A stretch of DNA of 33,988 nt from a virus. Each line of letters starts with the position of its first letter. Within the stretch, counting starts at the first letter, position 1. Where the stretch lies: IMG/VR virus record IMGVR_UViG_3300019890_000014, positions 1 to 33,988 of that record; one strand, 5' to 3'. The position numbers were made by a program, and so were the translations under genes. The notes beneath the pieces are model-generated. The model saw only the letters and a program-made list of their open reading frames with translations, did no database searches and was not told the origin of the DNA. This document shows, piece after piece, positions 12,537 to 21,374 of this stretch.

Positions 12537-12989
12537 ATGCCCGGACCGCTGCCAAAGCACTCCTCGACGCGCCAGCGCCGCAACGCCACGTCGACGCGCG
12601 CCATACTGCATCCCGTCAGCAACCCCGATATCCCCGACCTGCCCGAATACGTGGCATGGCATCCGGCCGTCGTCGCCTGGTGGCGTGATGCCTGGGCATC
12701 GCCGATGGTGCCCGAGTGGACGGAGTCCGACCGGCATGTCCTGGACATGGCTGCGCGCAGCATGCAGACGGTGTGGGCCGAAGCGTCGTCGCCCGGACAG
12801 CGCACCATGGCCAGCGCCGAGGTTCGGATGCTGTTGCGTGAGTGCGGTCTGACGCCGATGGCGCGGCGGGCGCTGCAGTGGGAAGTGGACCGCGGCGAGG
12901 AGGCCGAGCAGCGCACTCGCGTTCGGCGCAATACCGCAGTGGCGCGGGCGGTGCCGGATCCGCGCGCCGAGTATCCAACGGCCGGTTAG
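12537..12989 (+). CDS. terminase small subunit
   Basis: The 150-aa product begins MPGPLPKHSSTRQRRN, the start typical of actinophage small terminases, and contains PEYVAWHPAVVAWWRDAWAS, matching the conserved W..W..W pattern between the basic N-terminus and a long helical region (MASAEVRMLLRECGLTPMAR). Small terminase recognises phage DNA and passes it to the large subunit. ATG at 12537 has a strong GGAGGT site. It lies 3 bases before the large subunit start. Confidence 0.82.
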   Translation: MPGPLPKHSSTRQRRNATSTRAILHPVSNPDIPDLPEYVAWHPAVVAWWRDAWASPMVPEWTESDRHVLDMAARSMQTVWAEASSPGQRTMASAEVRMLLRECGLTPMARRALQWEVDRGEEAEQRTRVRRNTAVARAVPDPRAEYPTAG

Positions 12990-12992
12990 CCC

Positions 12993-14624
12993 GTGCTGCT
13001 GGTGGTGCCGCCCGGCGATCGGGAACCACTCCCGTCGCTGGGTGACCAGGTGGCGACCTTCCTCGAGGAACGTGCGGTGCACGGCCCTGGAAGCTTGAAG
13101 GGCCAGCCGGTGATCCTGGATTCGGATTTCCGATACTGCCTGTACCGGTTGTACGAGCATTGGCCGCGAGGGCATAACCGCGCTGGGCGCCGGCGCTTCC
13201 AACGCGGCTCGATGAGCCTGCGCAAGGGCAGCGCGAAGACCGAAGACCTTGCGTTCATTGCGTACGCGGAGCTTCATCCCGAGTCGCCTGTGCGGTTCAA
13301 TGGATGGAACCCGGATGGCAGCCTCCGACAGGGGCGCCCGGTTGCCAACCCTTACATCCCGCTGCTCGCCAATACGCAGGAGCAGGTCGCCGAGCTCGCC
13401 TATGGCGCGCTGATGGTGATCTGCGACGAGGGCGCAGATCCGGAACTGTTCGACGTGGGCATGGACCGGATCGTCCGGATCGGTGAGCGCGGCGAGGCCG
13501 ACGGCAAGGCGCTTCCGCTGTCGGCCGCGCCGGCGGCCCGTGACGGCGCGCGGACGACGTTCCAGGGTCTCGACGAGCCGCACCGGTTGTTCCTGCCGGG
13601 CCACAAGGCCGCGGTGGAAACGATGATCGCGAACCTGCCGAAACGCTCGCTCGAGGATCCGTGGCAGCTGACGACGACGACGGCGGGCGAGCTCGGCCAG
13701 GGCAGTGTGGCCGAGGACGAGCATTTCGAGGCCGATCAGATCGCCCGCGGCGAGGTGGAGCACCCGCAGTTCTTCTATTTCCATCGGCAGGCCCGCGACG
13801 GCTACGACATGACCAAGTTCGCGCACCGCGTCGAAGCCGTCACGGAAGCTTCCGGCCCCGATGTGCGCAAGTGGTCGGATATCGAGTCCATTGCGGCGCA
13901 GTGGGATCGGCCAGGAGCTGACCTCGCGTATCTCGAACGGGTGTGGTGCAACCGGTGGGTCGCGGCGTCGCGGCTGGCCTTCGACACGAAGCGCTGGCAC
14001 GTCCTCGGGCTCACCGGCGAGCGCATCCCGCGCCGGAGTTGGGTGACGCTGGGGTTCGACGGCGCACGGTTCCGGGATGCGACGGCGCTGGTGCTGACAG
14101 ACATGAGGACCGGATTCCAGCAGCTCGAGGGCCTGTGGGAGCGGCAGCCGGACGCCCCGGACGACTGGGAAGTCCCGGAGGCCGAGGTCACGGAGAAGGT
14201 GTACGAGCTGATGCGCGACTACCGCGTGCTGAAGCTGTATGCCGACCCGCCGCACTGGACGAACGTCATCGGCGAGTGGTCCGTGAAGTATCCGGATGTT
14301 GTCGAGGAGTGGTGGACCAACCGGCGCCGGCCAATGTATCGGGCGATCCGGGCCTACCGCGAGGCAATGTCATCCGGTCGCGTCTCCCACAACGGCGATC
14401 CGCGCCTCGAGCGGCACATCGGTAATGCGGGTCGCGTGCTGACGAACTTGTGGGACGACGCGGAGGATGACGGCACGCAGCAGCGTGTGTGGATCCTCGG
14501 AAAGCTCCACCCGGACCGCAAATTCGACGCGGCGATGGCGGCGACGTTGAGCTGGCAGGCGCGGATGGACAACCTCGGCAAGATCCCTAAGAGCAGGCGT
14601 GGCGCTGTCGCGAAGATCAGGTGA
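12993..14624 (+). CDS. terminase large subunit
   Basis: The 543-aa product carries a variant Walker A (RKGSAKT, residues 77-83) and Walker B (FQGLDEPHRL, Asp194-Glu195), then a nuclease domain with Asp356 (GFDGARFRDAT), a YADPPHW strand and Asp512 (DRKFDAAMAA). Large terminases hydrolyse ATP to pump DNA into the procapsid and cut it. The length is usual for actinophage terminases. GTG at 12993 is 3 bases after the small-subunit stop. The Walker A has Arg-Lys in front and Ala in place of the usual Gly, a deviation normal in this family. Confidence 0.93.
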   Translation: MLLVVPPGDREPLPSLGDQVATFLEERAVHGPGSLKGQPVILDSDFRYCLYRLYEHWPRGHNRAGRRRFQRGSMSLRKGSAKTEDLAFIAYAELHPESPVRFNGWNPDGSLRQGRPVANPYIPLLANTQEQVAELAYGALMVICDEGADPELFDVGMDRIVRIGERGEADGKALPLSAAPAARDGARTTFQGLDEPHRLFLPGHKAAVETMIANLPKRSLEDPWQLTTTTAGELGQGSVAEDEHFEADQIARGEVEHPQFFYFHRQARDGYDMTKFAHRVEAVTEASGPDVRKWSDIESIAAQWDRPGADLAYLERVWCNRWVAASRLAFDTKRWHVLGLTGERIPRRSWVTLGFDGARFRDATALVLTDMRTGFQQLEGLWERQPDAPDDWEVPEAEVTEKVYELMRDYRVLKLYADPPHWTNVIGEWSVKYPDVVEEWWTNRRRPMYRAIRAYREAMSSGRVSHNGDPRLERHIGNAGRVLTNLWDDAEDDGTQQRVWILGKLHPDRKFDAAMAATLSWQARMDNLGKIPKSRRGAVAKIR

Positions 14625-14634
14625 GGAGGTGTCC

Positions 14635-16242
14635 GTGACCGCTCCGAACATATTGGTGGACAACGACTCTGACACGCTGGTCTCGGGTGCTGGTGACCGC
14701 TGGACGGGTCGGCCGGTCAATATCACCGATCCGCAGTCGCCCGGGTGGTGGATGAATTTCCTCGCCCAGAAGTTCGTGGAGCGCGATCGCACCTACGATC
14801 AGGCGGACGATCCTGCCGATCCGTACACGCGTATCGTCCCGTTCCGGACGCGCCGCCAGCGCCTGAATTTGCTGTGGCGCTATTTCATTGGCCGTCCACC
14901 GCTGCCGCAGGTGCGCGAGGAGTACCGCGAGGCGTTCGAGGGTGTCTTGCGCAAGGCGAATGCGGTGTATGCGCCGATGGCGGTGGACGCGATGCTGGAC
15001 CGGATGACCCTGACCGGTGTGCGGACGAGCACGTCGGACGGTCCCGAAGGTGACGAACTCGCGCGGAAGATCATGGAGGTGTCCGGGTTCGCCGCGGCGA
15101 TCAAGGATGCGCTGACCTACCTTTTCGCCATGTCCGAGGCGTACCTGATGGTGGTGCCCGCCGCCGAGGGGTCGGTGGACAAGACACCTCTGATCACCGC
15201 GGAAGATCCGCGACTGTGCATCGGGCAGCCGGATCCGATGGCGCCCAATCAGTTGCGGGCCGCGCTGAAGCTCGGCTACGACGAGGTACGCGAGAGAGTC
15301 GTCGCGTGGGTGTATCCCGGCGACGGTAGGCGCTATCAGGCGTCGCAGTCCTCGACGGGCTGGATCGGCCTGACGGTGAGCGCAGCCGGATTCACGTGGG
15401 ACGGCCCACCGGTCGACATGCCAGAGTTGGAGCCGTACGGCGGTGTGCCGATCGTGCGCCTGGTGAACGCGCACGGGATGGGCGAGTACGAAAAGCATCT
15501 CGACCTGTTGGACCGGATCAACGACACGATCTTGCAGCGCATCGTGATCGCGGCTTTCCAGAGCTTCCGGCAGCGTGGTGTGATCGCTGACCTCGAGGGC
15601 GGCGAGGACGACGAGGACTCGCCCATCGAGGAAATCGACTGGAACAACATATTTTCCGCGTCGCCGGGCGGTCTGTGGAGGTTGCCCGCCGGGTCGCAGT
15701 TCTGGGAGTCCGGTGTCACGGACATGACGCCGATCACGGGTGCGATCAAGTCGGACGTGATGGAGTTCGCCGCGGTGACGCGTACCCCGCTGCACCTCGT
15801 CACGCCGGATGTAGCGACGCAGTCCGCCGAGGGCGCGAGCCTCATGCGCGAAGGCATCGTCTTCAAGGTCAAGGACCGTCGCGACCGGGTCAATCCTGGG
15901 CTCGGGCTGTTGTGGCGCATGGCGTTCGCATTGGCCGGCGAGCCTAAGGACAGCGTGCAAATGCTGTGGGGCAACATCGAATCGTATTCGCTGGTGGAGA
16001 AGGCGCAGGCGATCAACCTCACGCGTGGCATTCTCTCGCGCGAGCGCCAGCTGGTCGACATCCTCGAGATGTCGCCGCCGGAGGCCGCAGACAACATGCA
16101 GGAACTCCTGACCGATCAGTTCCTGAACGCGCAATTGACAACGGCGCCGCCGCCCTCGACGGTGCGCCTCACCGAGAACGTCACCGACACCCATCAGACG
16201 CAGGGCACCACGGCCCCTGACGCTTCCCCGGTCGTGCCGTGA
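14635..16242 (+). CDS. portal protein
   Basis: GTG at 14635 is preceded by GAGGAGGTG. The 535-aa product matches the SPP1 gp6-like portal family of actinophages: YIGRPPLPQ-like FIGRPPLPQVREEYREAF near the N-terminus, YAPMAVDAMLDRM, a central wing region with YGGVPIVRLVNAH, the helix LLDRINDTILQRIVIAAFQS, and RTPLHLVTPDVATQSAEGAS followed by MREGIVFKVKDRR. The portal ring is the DNA entry gate and the connector to the tail. It overlaps the MuF-like gene by 4 bases. Confidence 0.92.
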   Translation: MTAPNILVDNDSDTLVSGAGDRWTGRPVNITDPQSPGWWMNFLAQKFVERDRTYDQADDPADPYTRIVPFRTRRQRLNLLWRYFIGRPPLPQVREEYREAFEGVLRKANAVYAPMAVDAMLDRMTLTGVRTSTSDGPEGDELARKIMEVSGFAAAIKDALTYLFAMSEAYLMVVPAAEGSVDKTPLITAEDPRLCIGQPDPMAPNQLRAALKLGYDEVRERVVAWVYPGDGRRYQASQSSTGWIGLTVSAAGFTWDGPPVDMPELEPYGGVPIVRLVNAHGMGEYEKHLDLLDRINDTILQRIVIAAFQSFRQRGVIADLEGGEDDEDSPIEEIDWNNIFSASPGGLWRLPAGSQFWESGVTDMTPITGAIKSDVMEFAAVTRTPLHLVTPDVATQSAEGASLMREGIVFKVKDRRDRVNPGLGLLWRMAFALAGEPKDSVQMLWGNIESYSLVEKAQAINLTRGILSRERQLVDILEMSPPEAADNMQELLTDQFLNAQLTTAPPPSTVRLTENVTDTHQTQGTTAPDASPVVP

Positions 16243-17390
16243 GCGTCGTCGTGCAGGATCGCCGTGCGCAGGCGCAGGCGAGTGCTGCCGCAGCGACTGC
16301 GGATGCCACAGCTGCGGCATCCGCACTGTTCGGGCGCGGCGATCGTGCCAGCGTGGCGCAGGCGGCCGGAACGATCGTCAACGCGAATGCCGCAGCGGTG
16401 CAGACTGCGGTGACCGTCACCTCGGCGGCGATCGAGGACCTGTGGCACGCGACCGATCCGTACGACAACGCCGCCGTGCAGGATTTCGCGCAGCAGGCCG
16501 GGCGCCTGGTGGTGTCGGCGCAGCGCAGTGTCGCGCAGACGACGAGCGCATCGCAGGCGATCCTGGCGCGCACTGTCGGGTTGCGTGCGCCGGGCGCGGT
16601 GCGGATCCCGGACGATGTGCGCGGCGCACATATCACGATCGGCAGCAACGCCGCGACGGTGCACCCCAAGAGCAGAGTGACCGTGAAGTATCAGCCGGAT
16701 ACGAAGGGCGGCAAGCCGACTCGCGTCACGGTGATCGCCGCGGATGCGCACCCGGACCAGATTTTCAATCGCGCCGCGGTGGTGTACCGGTATCGGGAGT
16801 CGCAGGGCGCCGACGCGGTGACGGCGTCGCGTGCGTCGGTGCAGCGCATCGAGGACATCGTCGACGGGAACCTCATGCTCGCGCAGCGGCTCGCCGAGCA
16901 GCAGTCGCTGAAACAGGCTGGCGCGAAATTCTATCGGCGCGTGATCCATCCGGAGCTGTCCAGGGGCGGCGTGTGCGGCCTGTGTGTGGCCGCATCGGAC
17001 CGGCGGTACCGCGTCGAGGTCCTGAAGCCGATTCACCTGCGCTGTAAGTGCGGGGTGGTGGGTGTCGGCGACGACGCCGATCCCGGTTATGAGCTGAATC
17101 GGAGCGATCTGCGGATGCTGTACGACGAGGGCGGCGAGGCTGCCAAGAACGACGACGGCCGGTACACCAGCGCCAAGTTCGAGGCTCACGTCATCCAGGT
17201 CGAGGCGAATAGGCGCCAGCGCGGGAAAGCGCCTCTGGGCCAAGCGTACTGGGACAAGGTGGCGCGCACGCGCGGCGAGAACTTGAAGAAGACGCGCTAC
17301 GCCATCGTCGATCACGCCGAGCTCGGCCCCACGCTGGTGCGCGTCAGCGGCGAGAAGGTGCCGTTCTACAAGGTCGCCGCCGCCGCATAG
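16239..17390 (+). CDS. MuF-like minor capsid / head morphogenesis protein
   Basis: GTG at 16239 overlaps the portal stop (GTGA). The 383-aa product begins with an Ala-rich helical region and has, around residues 220-285, FYRRVIHPELSRGGVCGLCV followed by HLRCKCGVVGV, the Cys-containing core of actinophage MuF-like proteins encoded after the portal. These proteins enter the procapsid with the portal. No Ser protease motif is evident, so a maturation-protease role cannot be assigned. Confidence 0.78.
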   Translation: MSVVVQDRRAQAQASAAAATADATAAASALFGRGDRASVAQAAGTIVNANAAAVQTAVTVTSAAIEDLWHATDPYDNAAVQDFAQQAGRLVVSAQRSVAQTTSASQAILARTVGLRAPGAVRIPDDVRGAHITIGSNAATVHPKSRVTVKYQPDTKGGKPTRVTVIAADAHPDQIFNRAAVVYRYRESQGADAVTASRASVQRIEDIVDGNLMLAQRLAEQQSLKQAGAKFYRRVIHPELSRGGVCGLCVAASDRRYRVEVLKPIHLRCKCGVVGVGDDADPGYELNRSDLRMLYDEGGEAAKNDDGRYTSAKFEAHVIQVEANRRQRGKAPLGQAYWDKVARTRGENLKKTRYAIVDHAELGPTLVRVSGEKVPFYKVAAAA

Positions 17391-17404
17391 CGGCTCGAAT
17401 ACTT

Positions 17405-17437
17405 CCCGCGCCAATGCGCGGGTGTCCCGTCACGGGA
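17405..17437 (+). repeat. tandem hairpins between MuF-like and scaffold genes
   Basis: CCCGCGC (17405-17411) pairs with GCGCGGG (17416-17422) around CAAT, and 2 bases later TCCCG (17425-17429) pairs with CGGGA (17433-17437) around TCA. Both lie in an 87-base gap. No T-run follows. They may limit read-through or protect the downstream capsid mRNA after processing. Confidence 0.6.
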
Positions 17438-17477
17438 AACCTCATCACCCCTCACTCTCCTGACAAGGCAAAATACT

Positions 17478-18128
17478 GTGACAAATCCTCCTGCTGCCGC
17501 GGGTGCGGTTCCCGCGGCGAATGCGGTCCCCACTCCCAACGATGCCGCGGCGGCAGCTGCTGCTGGCACCCAGGTCCCACCGGCCGGCGCCCCGACGGAC
17601 GCCGGTTTCCCTGCCGACACTCCGCTCGAGCAGATGACCGAGGGTCAGCGGACCGCGTACTGGAAGCACTACGCCCGCAAGCACGAGGACGCCGTCAAGG
17701 CGTACAAGCTCACACCTCAGCAGGTCGCCGAGCTGCAGGCCAAGGCTGAGCAGTTCGAGAACGACAAGCTCAGCGCGGACGAGAAGACGCTGAAGGCGGC
17801 GAAGCAGGAGGCCGCCGACGCAGCCAAGGGCGAGTTCCTGCCGAAGCTGCAACGCGCCGAGGTCAAGTCGATCGCCGCGGAGATCCTCAAGGGCGATGCC
17901 CTGAAAACCTTCCTGTCGATCGTCGATCCCGCGGCGTTCGTCGGCGCCGACGGCGAGATCGATGAAAGCAAGGTGATGGGGGCACTAACCGGCATGTTCG
18001 GTGCCCCGCAACAGCATTCGGGGCCGCGCTGGCAGAACGCGGGCCAGTTCGCACCACCCGCACCGGCGCAGCAGCCCGGCGCGAACGGTCGCGCCGAGGC
18101 CACGAAGCGCTACGGCAAGAAAACCTAA
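17478..18128 (+). CDS. capsid scaffolding protein
   Basis: The 216-aa product has the composition of actinophage scaffolds: a disordered Ala/Pro-rich N-terminus, the motif MTEGQRTAYWKHYARKHED, a long charged coiled coil (QVAELQAKAEQFENDKLSA, then LKAAKQEAADAAKGEFLPKL), a C-terminal helical part with IVDPAAFVGADGEID, and a basic end (TKRYGKKT). Scaffold proteins guide capsid assembly and are lost from the mature head. GTG at 17478 has only a weak ribosome site (AAGG). It lies before the decoration and capsid genes, as expected. Confidence 0.85.
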   Translation: MTNPPAAAGAVPAANAVPTPNDAAAAAAAGTQVPPAGAPTDAGFPADTPLEQMTEGQRTAYWKHYARKHEDAVKAYKLTPQQVAELQAKAEQFENDKLSADEKTLKAAKQEAADAAKGEFLPKLQRAEVKSIAAEILKGDALKTFLSIVDPAAFVGADGEIDESKVMGALTGMFGAPQQHSGPRWQNAGQFAPPAPAQQPGANGRAEATKRYGKKT

Positions 18129-18148
18129 CCCCCACTTAAGGAGTCGAT

Positions 18149-18880
18149 ATGTCGACCGACATCTCGATGGTGACGCAGACCTTCCAGGTCGGCAATCGGC
18201 AGTGGTTGCTGTCCGAGCCCGACTGGAAGCCGAACGTCACCCTCGACATCTCGCTGTTCTCCCGGAACGGCACGTCCGAAGTACAGACCGTCACGATCTC
18301 GGGTACGCCCACCGGTGGCACTTTCACACTCACCTTCGCGGGCCAGACCACGGCCGGGATCGCCTACAACGCTGCGGCTTCCGCGGTGCAGACCGCGCTG
18401 GCTGCTCTGTCGACCGTCGGCGCCGGCAACGTCGCGGTGACCGGCTCGAACGGTGGGCCCTACACCGTCACCTTCGGCGGCATCCTGGCGCACACCAACG
18501 TCGCGGCGATGACCGTCTCCGTGTCGAGCCTGACCGGCGGCACTCCCGCGGGTGCAGTGGCGACCGGCACCGGTGGCGTCAACGCGCACTATCCGGACGG
18601 TTTCATTCCCTCGGGCACCGTCCTCGGCAAGGTGACCTCGAGCGGCCTGTTCGGGCCGTACGACCCCAGCGCCAACGACGGCCGTGAGACTGCCTACGGA
18701 TTCAGCTACGGCGATGCGCGTGCGGTCCGCTGGGACGGCTCGGTCGCATCGCTGGTCGGTACCGGCGCTGTGGTCAACCAGGCCGCTGTGTCGCTGGCGC
18801 ACTTGCCGTTCCAGTCCGGCACCGGGTCGATCGACACCGACGGCAAAGCCGACCTGCCGACCATTCGTTTCGAGGCGTGA
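18149..18880 (+). CDS. head decoration protein with inserted Ig-like domain
   Basis: ATG at 18149 with AAGGAG upstream. Residues 1-40 and about 135-243 resemble gpD-like head decoration proteins (GVNAHYPDGFIPSGTVLGKV, LFGPYDPSANDGRETAYGF). Between them, residues about 44-131, lies a domain beginning EVQTVTISGTPTGGTFTLTF with GQTTAGIAYNAAASAVQTAL and ending SSLTGGTP. That domain is an Ig-like, beta-sandwich insert also seen in other actinophage capsid proteins. Decoration trimers sit on the capsid surface, so the insert is probably displayed outside. Followed closely by the major capsid gene. Confidence 0.78.
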   Translation: MSTDISMVTQTFQVGNRQWLLSEPDWKPNVTLDISLFSRNGTSEVQTVTISGTPTGGTFTLTFAGQTTAGIAYNAAASAVQTALAALSTVGAGNVAVTGSNGGPYTVTFGGILAHTNVAAMTVSVSSLTGGTPAGAVATGTGGVNAHYPDGFIPSGTVLGKVTSSGLFGPYDPSANDGRETAYGFSYGDARAVRWDGSVASLVGTGAVVNQAAVSLAHLPFQSGTGSIDTDGKADLPTIRFEA

Positions 18881-18891
18881 GGAGCTAGGTC

Positions 18892-19929
18892 ATGGCACTT
18901 TTCTTGGATGGGCCGCTGCCCCTCGAGGACACGATCACGTTCGTGCAGGAGATTCCGCTTCCGTCGAATCTCGGCCTGACGCAGATGTTCCCGTCGCGCA
19001 CCTACACCACCGACGAGATCGATTTCGCGATCATCCAGCGCACCAACAGGGCCGCCAAATTCAGGAACTGGGACGGTTCGTACTGGGTGAGCCCTCGCGA
19101 CACCGGCTCGGAGAAGCGCGTGCGCATGCTGCCCCTCGGTGGTCAGCTGGGCGTCGGCGAATACGAGCGCCGTCAGCAGGAGTACAGCCGCGTCGGCGGC
19201 ACGATTCAGAACATCCTGGTCGATGCGATCTACAACGATCTCGAGAATCTGACCCGGGCCGTGCAGAACCGCGTCGAACTCGCCTGGGGTGACGTGCTCA
19301 CCGATGGCGTGCTCTCGATTGACGAGAACGGTGTCAAGCAGGAGTTGGACTATGTGATCCCCGCGGATCAGGTGGTCACCGCGGGCACGCTGTGGTCGGA
19401 CACCGACAACTCCGATCCGCTCGCGGACATGCTCGCCTGGTACGACGTGTGGGTCGCGTTGAACGGGCAGCCGCCCGGCCGCACCCTGATGTCGCTGACC
19501 ACCGCCCGGCAGCTGCAGGTCAACAAGTCCCTTATTTACGCGATCAAGGGCCAGCAGACCGGCGTCACCCACGTCACTCTGGACGACATCAGCGGACTGT
19601 TGGCGAACTACCAGCTGCCGCCGGTGACGACGTCCAGCATCTACAACTCGTTCTTCGACGTGGATGGCGTCACCACGCGCCCGATCCCGGAGAACCGGTT
19701 CCTGTTCTTGCCCGACGACATGAGCACCTTGGGTTTCACGGCATGGGGCACCCCGACCACCGTGATGGAATTGAATGCGAACAACGTGCAGGTGCAGGAG
19801 GCCGCGGGCATCATCGGCATCTTGGTCCGCGAGGATCAGCCGCCGTTCCAGAAGCGCACCTTCGTCGACGCCATCGCTCTGCCCGTGTTGGCCGACCCGC
19901 GCAAGATCCTGACTGCCACGGTGGCCTGA
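18892..19929 (+). CDS. major capsid protein (lambda gpE-like)
   Basis: ATG at 18892 with GGAG about 9 bases upstream. The 345-aa product resembles the gpE family of HK97-fold capsid proteins: FPSRTYTTDEIDFAIIQRTN near the N-terminus, a basic delta region, RRQQEYSRVGGTIQNILVDA (E-loop/spine helix region), a central domain with GRTLMSLTTARQLQVN, and the C-terminal RPIPENRFLFLPDD then REDQPPFQKRTFVDAIALPV. It follows scaffold and decoration genes in the usual order. Confidence 0.9.
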   Translation: MALFLDGPLPLEDTITFVQEIPLPSNLGLTQMFPSRTYTTDEIDFAIIQRTNRAAKFRNWDGSYWVSPRDTGSEKRVRMLPLGGQLGVGEYERRQQEYSRVGGTIQNILVDAIYNDLENLTRAVQNRVELAWGDVLTDGVLSIDENGVKQELDYVIPADQVVTAGTLWSDTDNSDPLADMLAWYDVWVALNGQPPGRTLMSLTTARQLQVNKSLIYAIKGQQTGVTHVTLDDISGLLANYQLPPVTTSSIYNSFFDVDGVTTRPIPENRFLFLPDDMSTLGFTAWGTPTTVMELNANNVQVQEAAGIIGILVREDQPPFQKRTFVDAIALPVLADPRKILTATVA

Positions 19930-19930
19930 G

Positions 19931-20281
19931 ATGCAGATCCGCGGCACGAATACCGTGCATCTGCATCGCCGCGGGGTGCTGCATACGTTCCGGCCGGGCG
20001 ACGAGGTGCCCGACTGGGCGCTCGAGCACATCCGGAATCCGCACGTCCTCGGCGTGGCCGAGGACACCGCACAGCCGGTCACCGCGCCAGCGGCGCCCAG
20101 CTCGGCCGCTGGCCTGGATCCGGTCGATCCGGCTCCGGCGAGCGGCGAGCGGCCGCCGGAGAACGGTCCGGGCGCGACCCGGCAGGTATGGGCCGACTAC
20201 GCCATGAGTGTCGGTGTCGAGGTCGACGCAGCGTGGAAGCGCGAGGACATCATCGCCGCGTGCGCTGCGGCGGGTCGCTGA
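19931..20281 (+). CDS. head-region protein, 116 aa (possible Lsr2/SAP-like C-terminal helix pair)
   Basis: ATG at 19931 lies one base after the capsid stop. The N-terminal half (VHLHRRGVLHTFRPGDEVP then WALEHIRNPHVLG) looks like a small beta domain; a Pro/Ala linker follows; the last 35 residues (WADYAMSVGVEVDAAWKRED then IIAACA) have the pattern of a two-helix DNA-binding motif found at the end of connector-region proteins in actinophages. Exact role unknown. Confidence 0.62.
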   Translation: MQIRGTNTVHLHRRGVLHTFRPGDEVPDWALEHIRNPHVLGVAEDTAQPVTAPAAPSSAAGLDPVDPAPASGERPPENGPGATRQVWADYAMSVGVEVDAAWKREDIIAACAAAGR

Positions 20282-20294
20282 AAGGCGCTGAGCC

Positions 20295-20711
20295 ATGGGC
20301 CAGTTCGCGCAGTTGCAGGATGCGATCGACCAGTTCGAAGGAGTCATCCCGAGTAGCCGGCAGGCGTGGGTGACCAACCTGATCCCGCGCGTCGAGGCAC
20401 GCCTGATCGGCCTTGTGCCGTCTCTGGCGACGTTGTCGCAGACCGCGGACCCCGCGCGGTTCACGCGCGCGAAATTCCTTGTGACCGAGAAGGTTTTGGA
20501 GATCTATCGCAACCCGACAGGGACGACGACAGATTCCGTGATGGGCCAGTCGGTCACCTATAGCCGGACGATCTCGTCGGGTCGCATCTCGTTCACGGAC
20601 GAGGAGCTCGCCACGGTGCGCCAGCGTACGAAGCGAGCCAATCTGGGCACGGCCATGGTGCACCCGTGGCACCCGAGAGGGCGGCGCGGTGTTCTACGCG
20701 GCCCGTGGTGA
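20295..20711 (+). CDS. head-tail adaptor (Gp19/Gp15/Gp42-like)
   Basis: ATG at 20295. The N-terminal helix and loop pattern (LQDAIDQFEGVIPSSRQAWV, then LIPRVEARLIGLVPSLA) and the following FLVTEKVLEIYRNPTG, with a C-terminal ISFTDEELATVR, match the actinophage head-tail adaptor family that binds beneath the portal. It overlaps the next gene by 23 bases, an unusually long overlap for this operon. Confidence 0.75.
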   Translation: MGQFAQLQDAIDQFEGVIPSSRQAWVTNLIPRVEARLIGLVPSLATLSQTADPARFTRAKFLVTEKVLEIYRNPTGTTTDSVMGQSVTYSRTISSGRISFTDEELATVRQRTKRANLGTAMVHPWHPRGRRGVLRGPW

Positions 20712-21027
20712 GACGGTGCTCGTCACCGACGCTGTGACGCGCGACAACGACGGCAACCCGATCACCGGATCCGTGCCGCGGCCGGTGGACGGCGTTCTCG
20801 TCCAGCAGGAAAGCACCGCGATGAATGCGACGGAGAAGGGCGACGTGGCGGTGACAAACCTGCGCGCCCTGTTCCCCGAAGACGATCCCATCGCGCAGCT
20901 CGCGAAGGTCCAATTTCCTCGCCGCGGGACGTTCCATGTCGTAGGCAAGCCGCTGTTGTGCCGCTCGGATCTGACGGGGCGCGTGTGGGGGCTGATCGTC
21001 GACATGGTGCAGATCGGAAGTTCCTGA
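20689..21027 (+). CDS. head-tail connector (stopper-like), 112 aa
   Basis: GTG at 20689 lies inside the adaptor gene, with GAGAGG upstream. The product is beta-rich (ETVLVTDAVTRDNDGNPITG, VPRPVDGVLVQQES, FPRRGTFHVVGKPLLCRSDL) and has the size of head-completion stopper proteins, which sit between adaptor and tail. Assignment is by position and beta-rich pattern. Confidence 0.6.
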   Translation: MFYAARGETVLVTDAVTRDNDGNPITGSVPRPVDGVLVQQESTAMNATEKGDVAVTNLRALFPEDDPIAQLAKVQFPRRGTFHVVGKPLLCRSDLTGRVWGLIVDMVQIGSS

Positions 21028-21374
21028 TGCAGACCACCATTCCGTACCCGAGTCCATTCATCACGTCGTGGCTCGTGGGTGACGAGTGCAGGGATTTGAT
21101 GCAGTCCGAGATCCTGCGCGCGCTCGCGCTCTGGAAGCTCACCGCCGCAGCGCATGCCCGCACCGGCCGCGAACTGGGCTCAGCACGTACCAGCGTCCGC
21201 ATCGGCGGCGTGCACGGTGATCGTTACGTCGCCGAGCTGCTCGTCGGCGGTGCCGATTCGGCTGCCCCGTACACGCTGTCGGACCAGTTCGGAGCCTTCC
21301 GGAGGGCCAGACATTTTCAGGCCCCGGCACGGGACCTGAACAAGGTGCTGGACCTGATGGCGGCCGCGACATGA
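21027..21374 (+). CDS. head-tail connector / tail completion protein, 115 aa
   Basis: ATG at 21027 overlaps the upstream stop by one base (TGATG). The product has a central TAAAHARTGRELGSARTSVR segment followed by a beta-rich VHGDRYVAELLVGGA and a C-terminal helix, the pattern of HK97 gp10-type tail completion proteins. The call rests on gene order and pattern. Confidence 0.6.
   Translation: MQTTIPYPSPFITSWLVGDECRDLMQSEILRALALWKLTAAAHARTGRELGSARTSVRIGGVHGDRYVAELLVGGADSAAPYTLSDQFGAFRRARHFQAPARDLNKVLDLMAAAT

Noticed and set aside
11652-14255. Very long open frame on the - strand opposite the terminase genes
   Set aside because: It is a shadow of GC-rich coding sequence: the + strand genes there are clearly terminases with catalytic motifs, and the antisense product is Arg/His/Pro-rich with no recognisable domain.
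14617-16326. Long - strand frame opposite the portal gene
   Set aside because: Arg-rich composition typical of antisense of GC-rich genes; the + strand portal is well supported.
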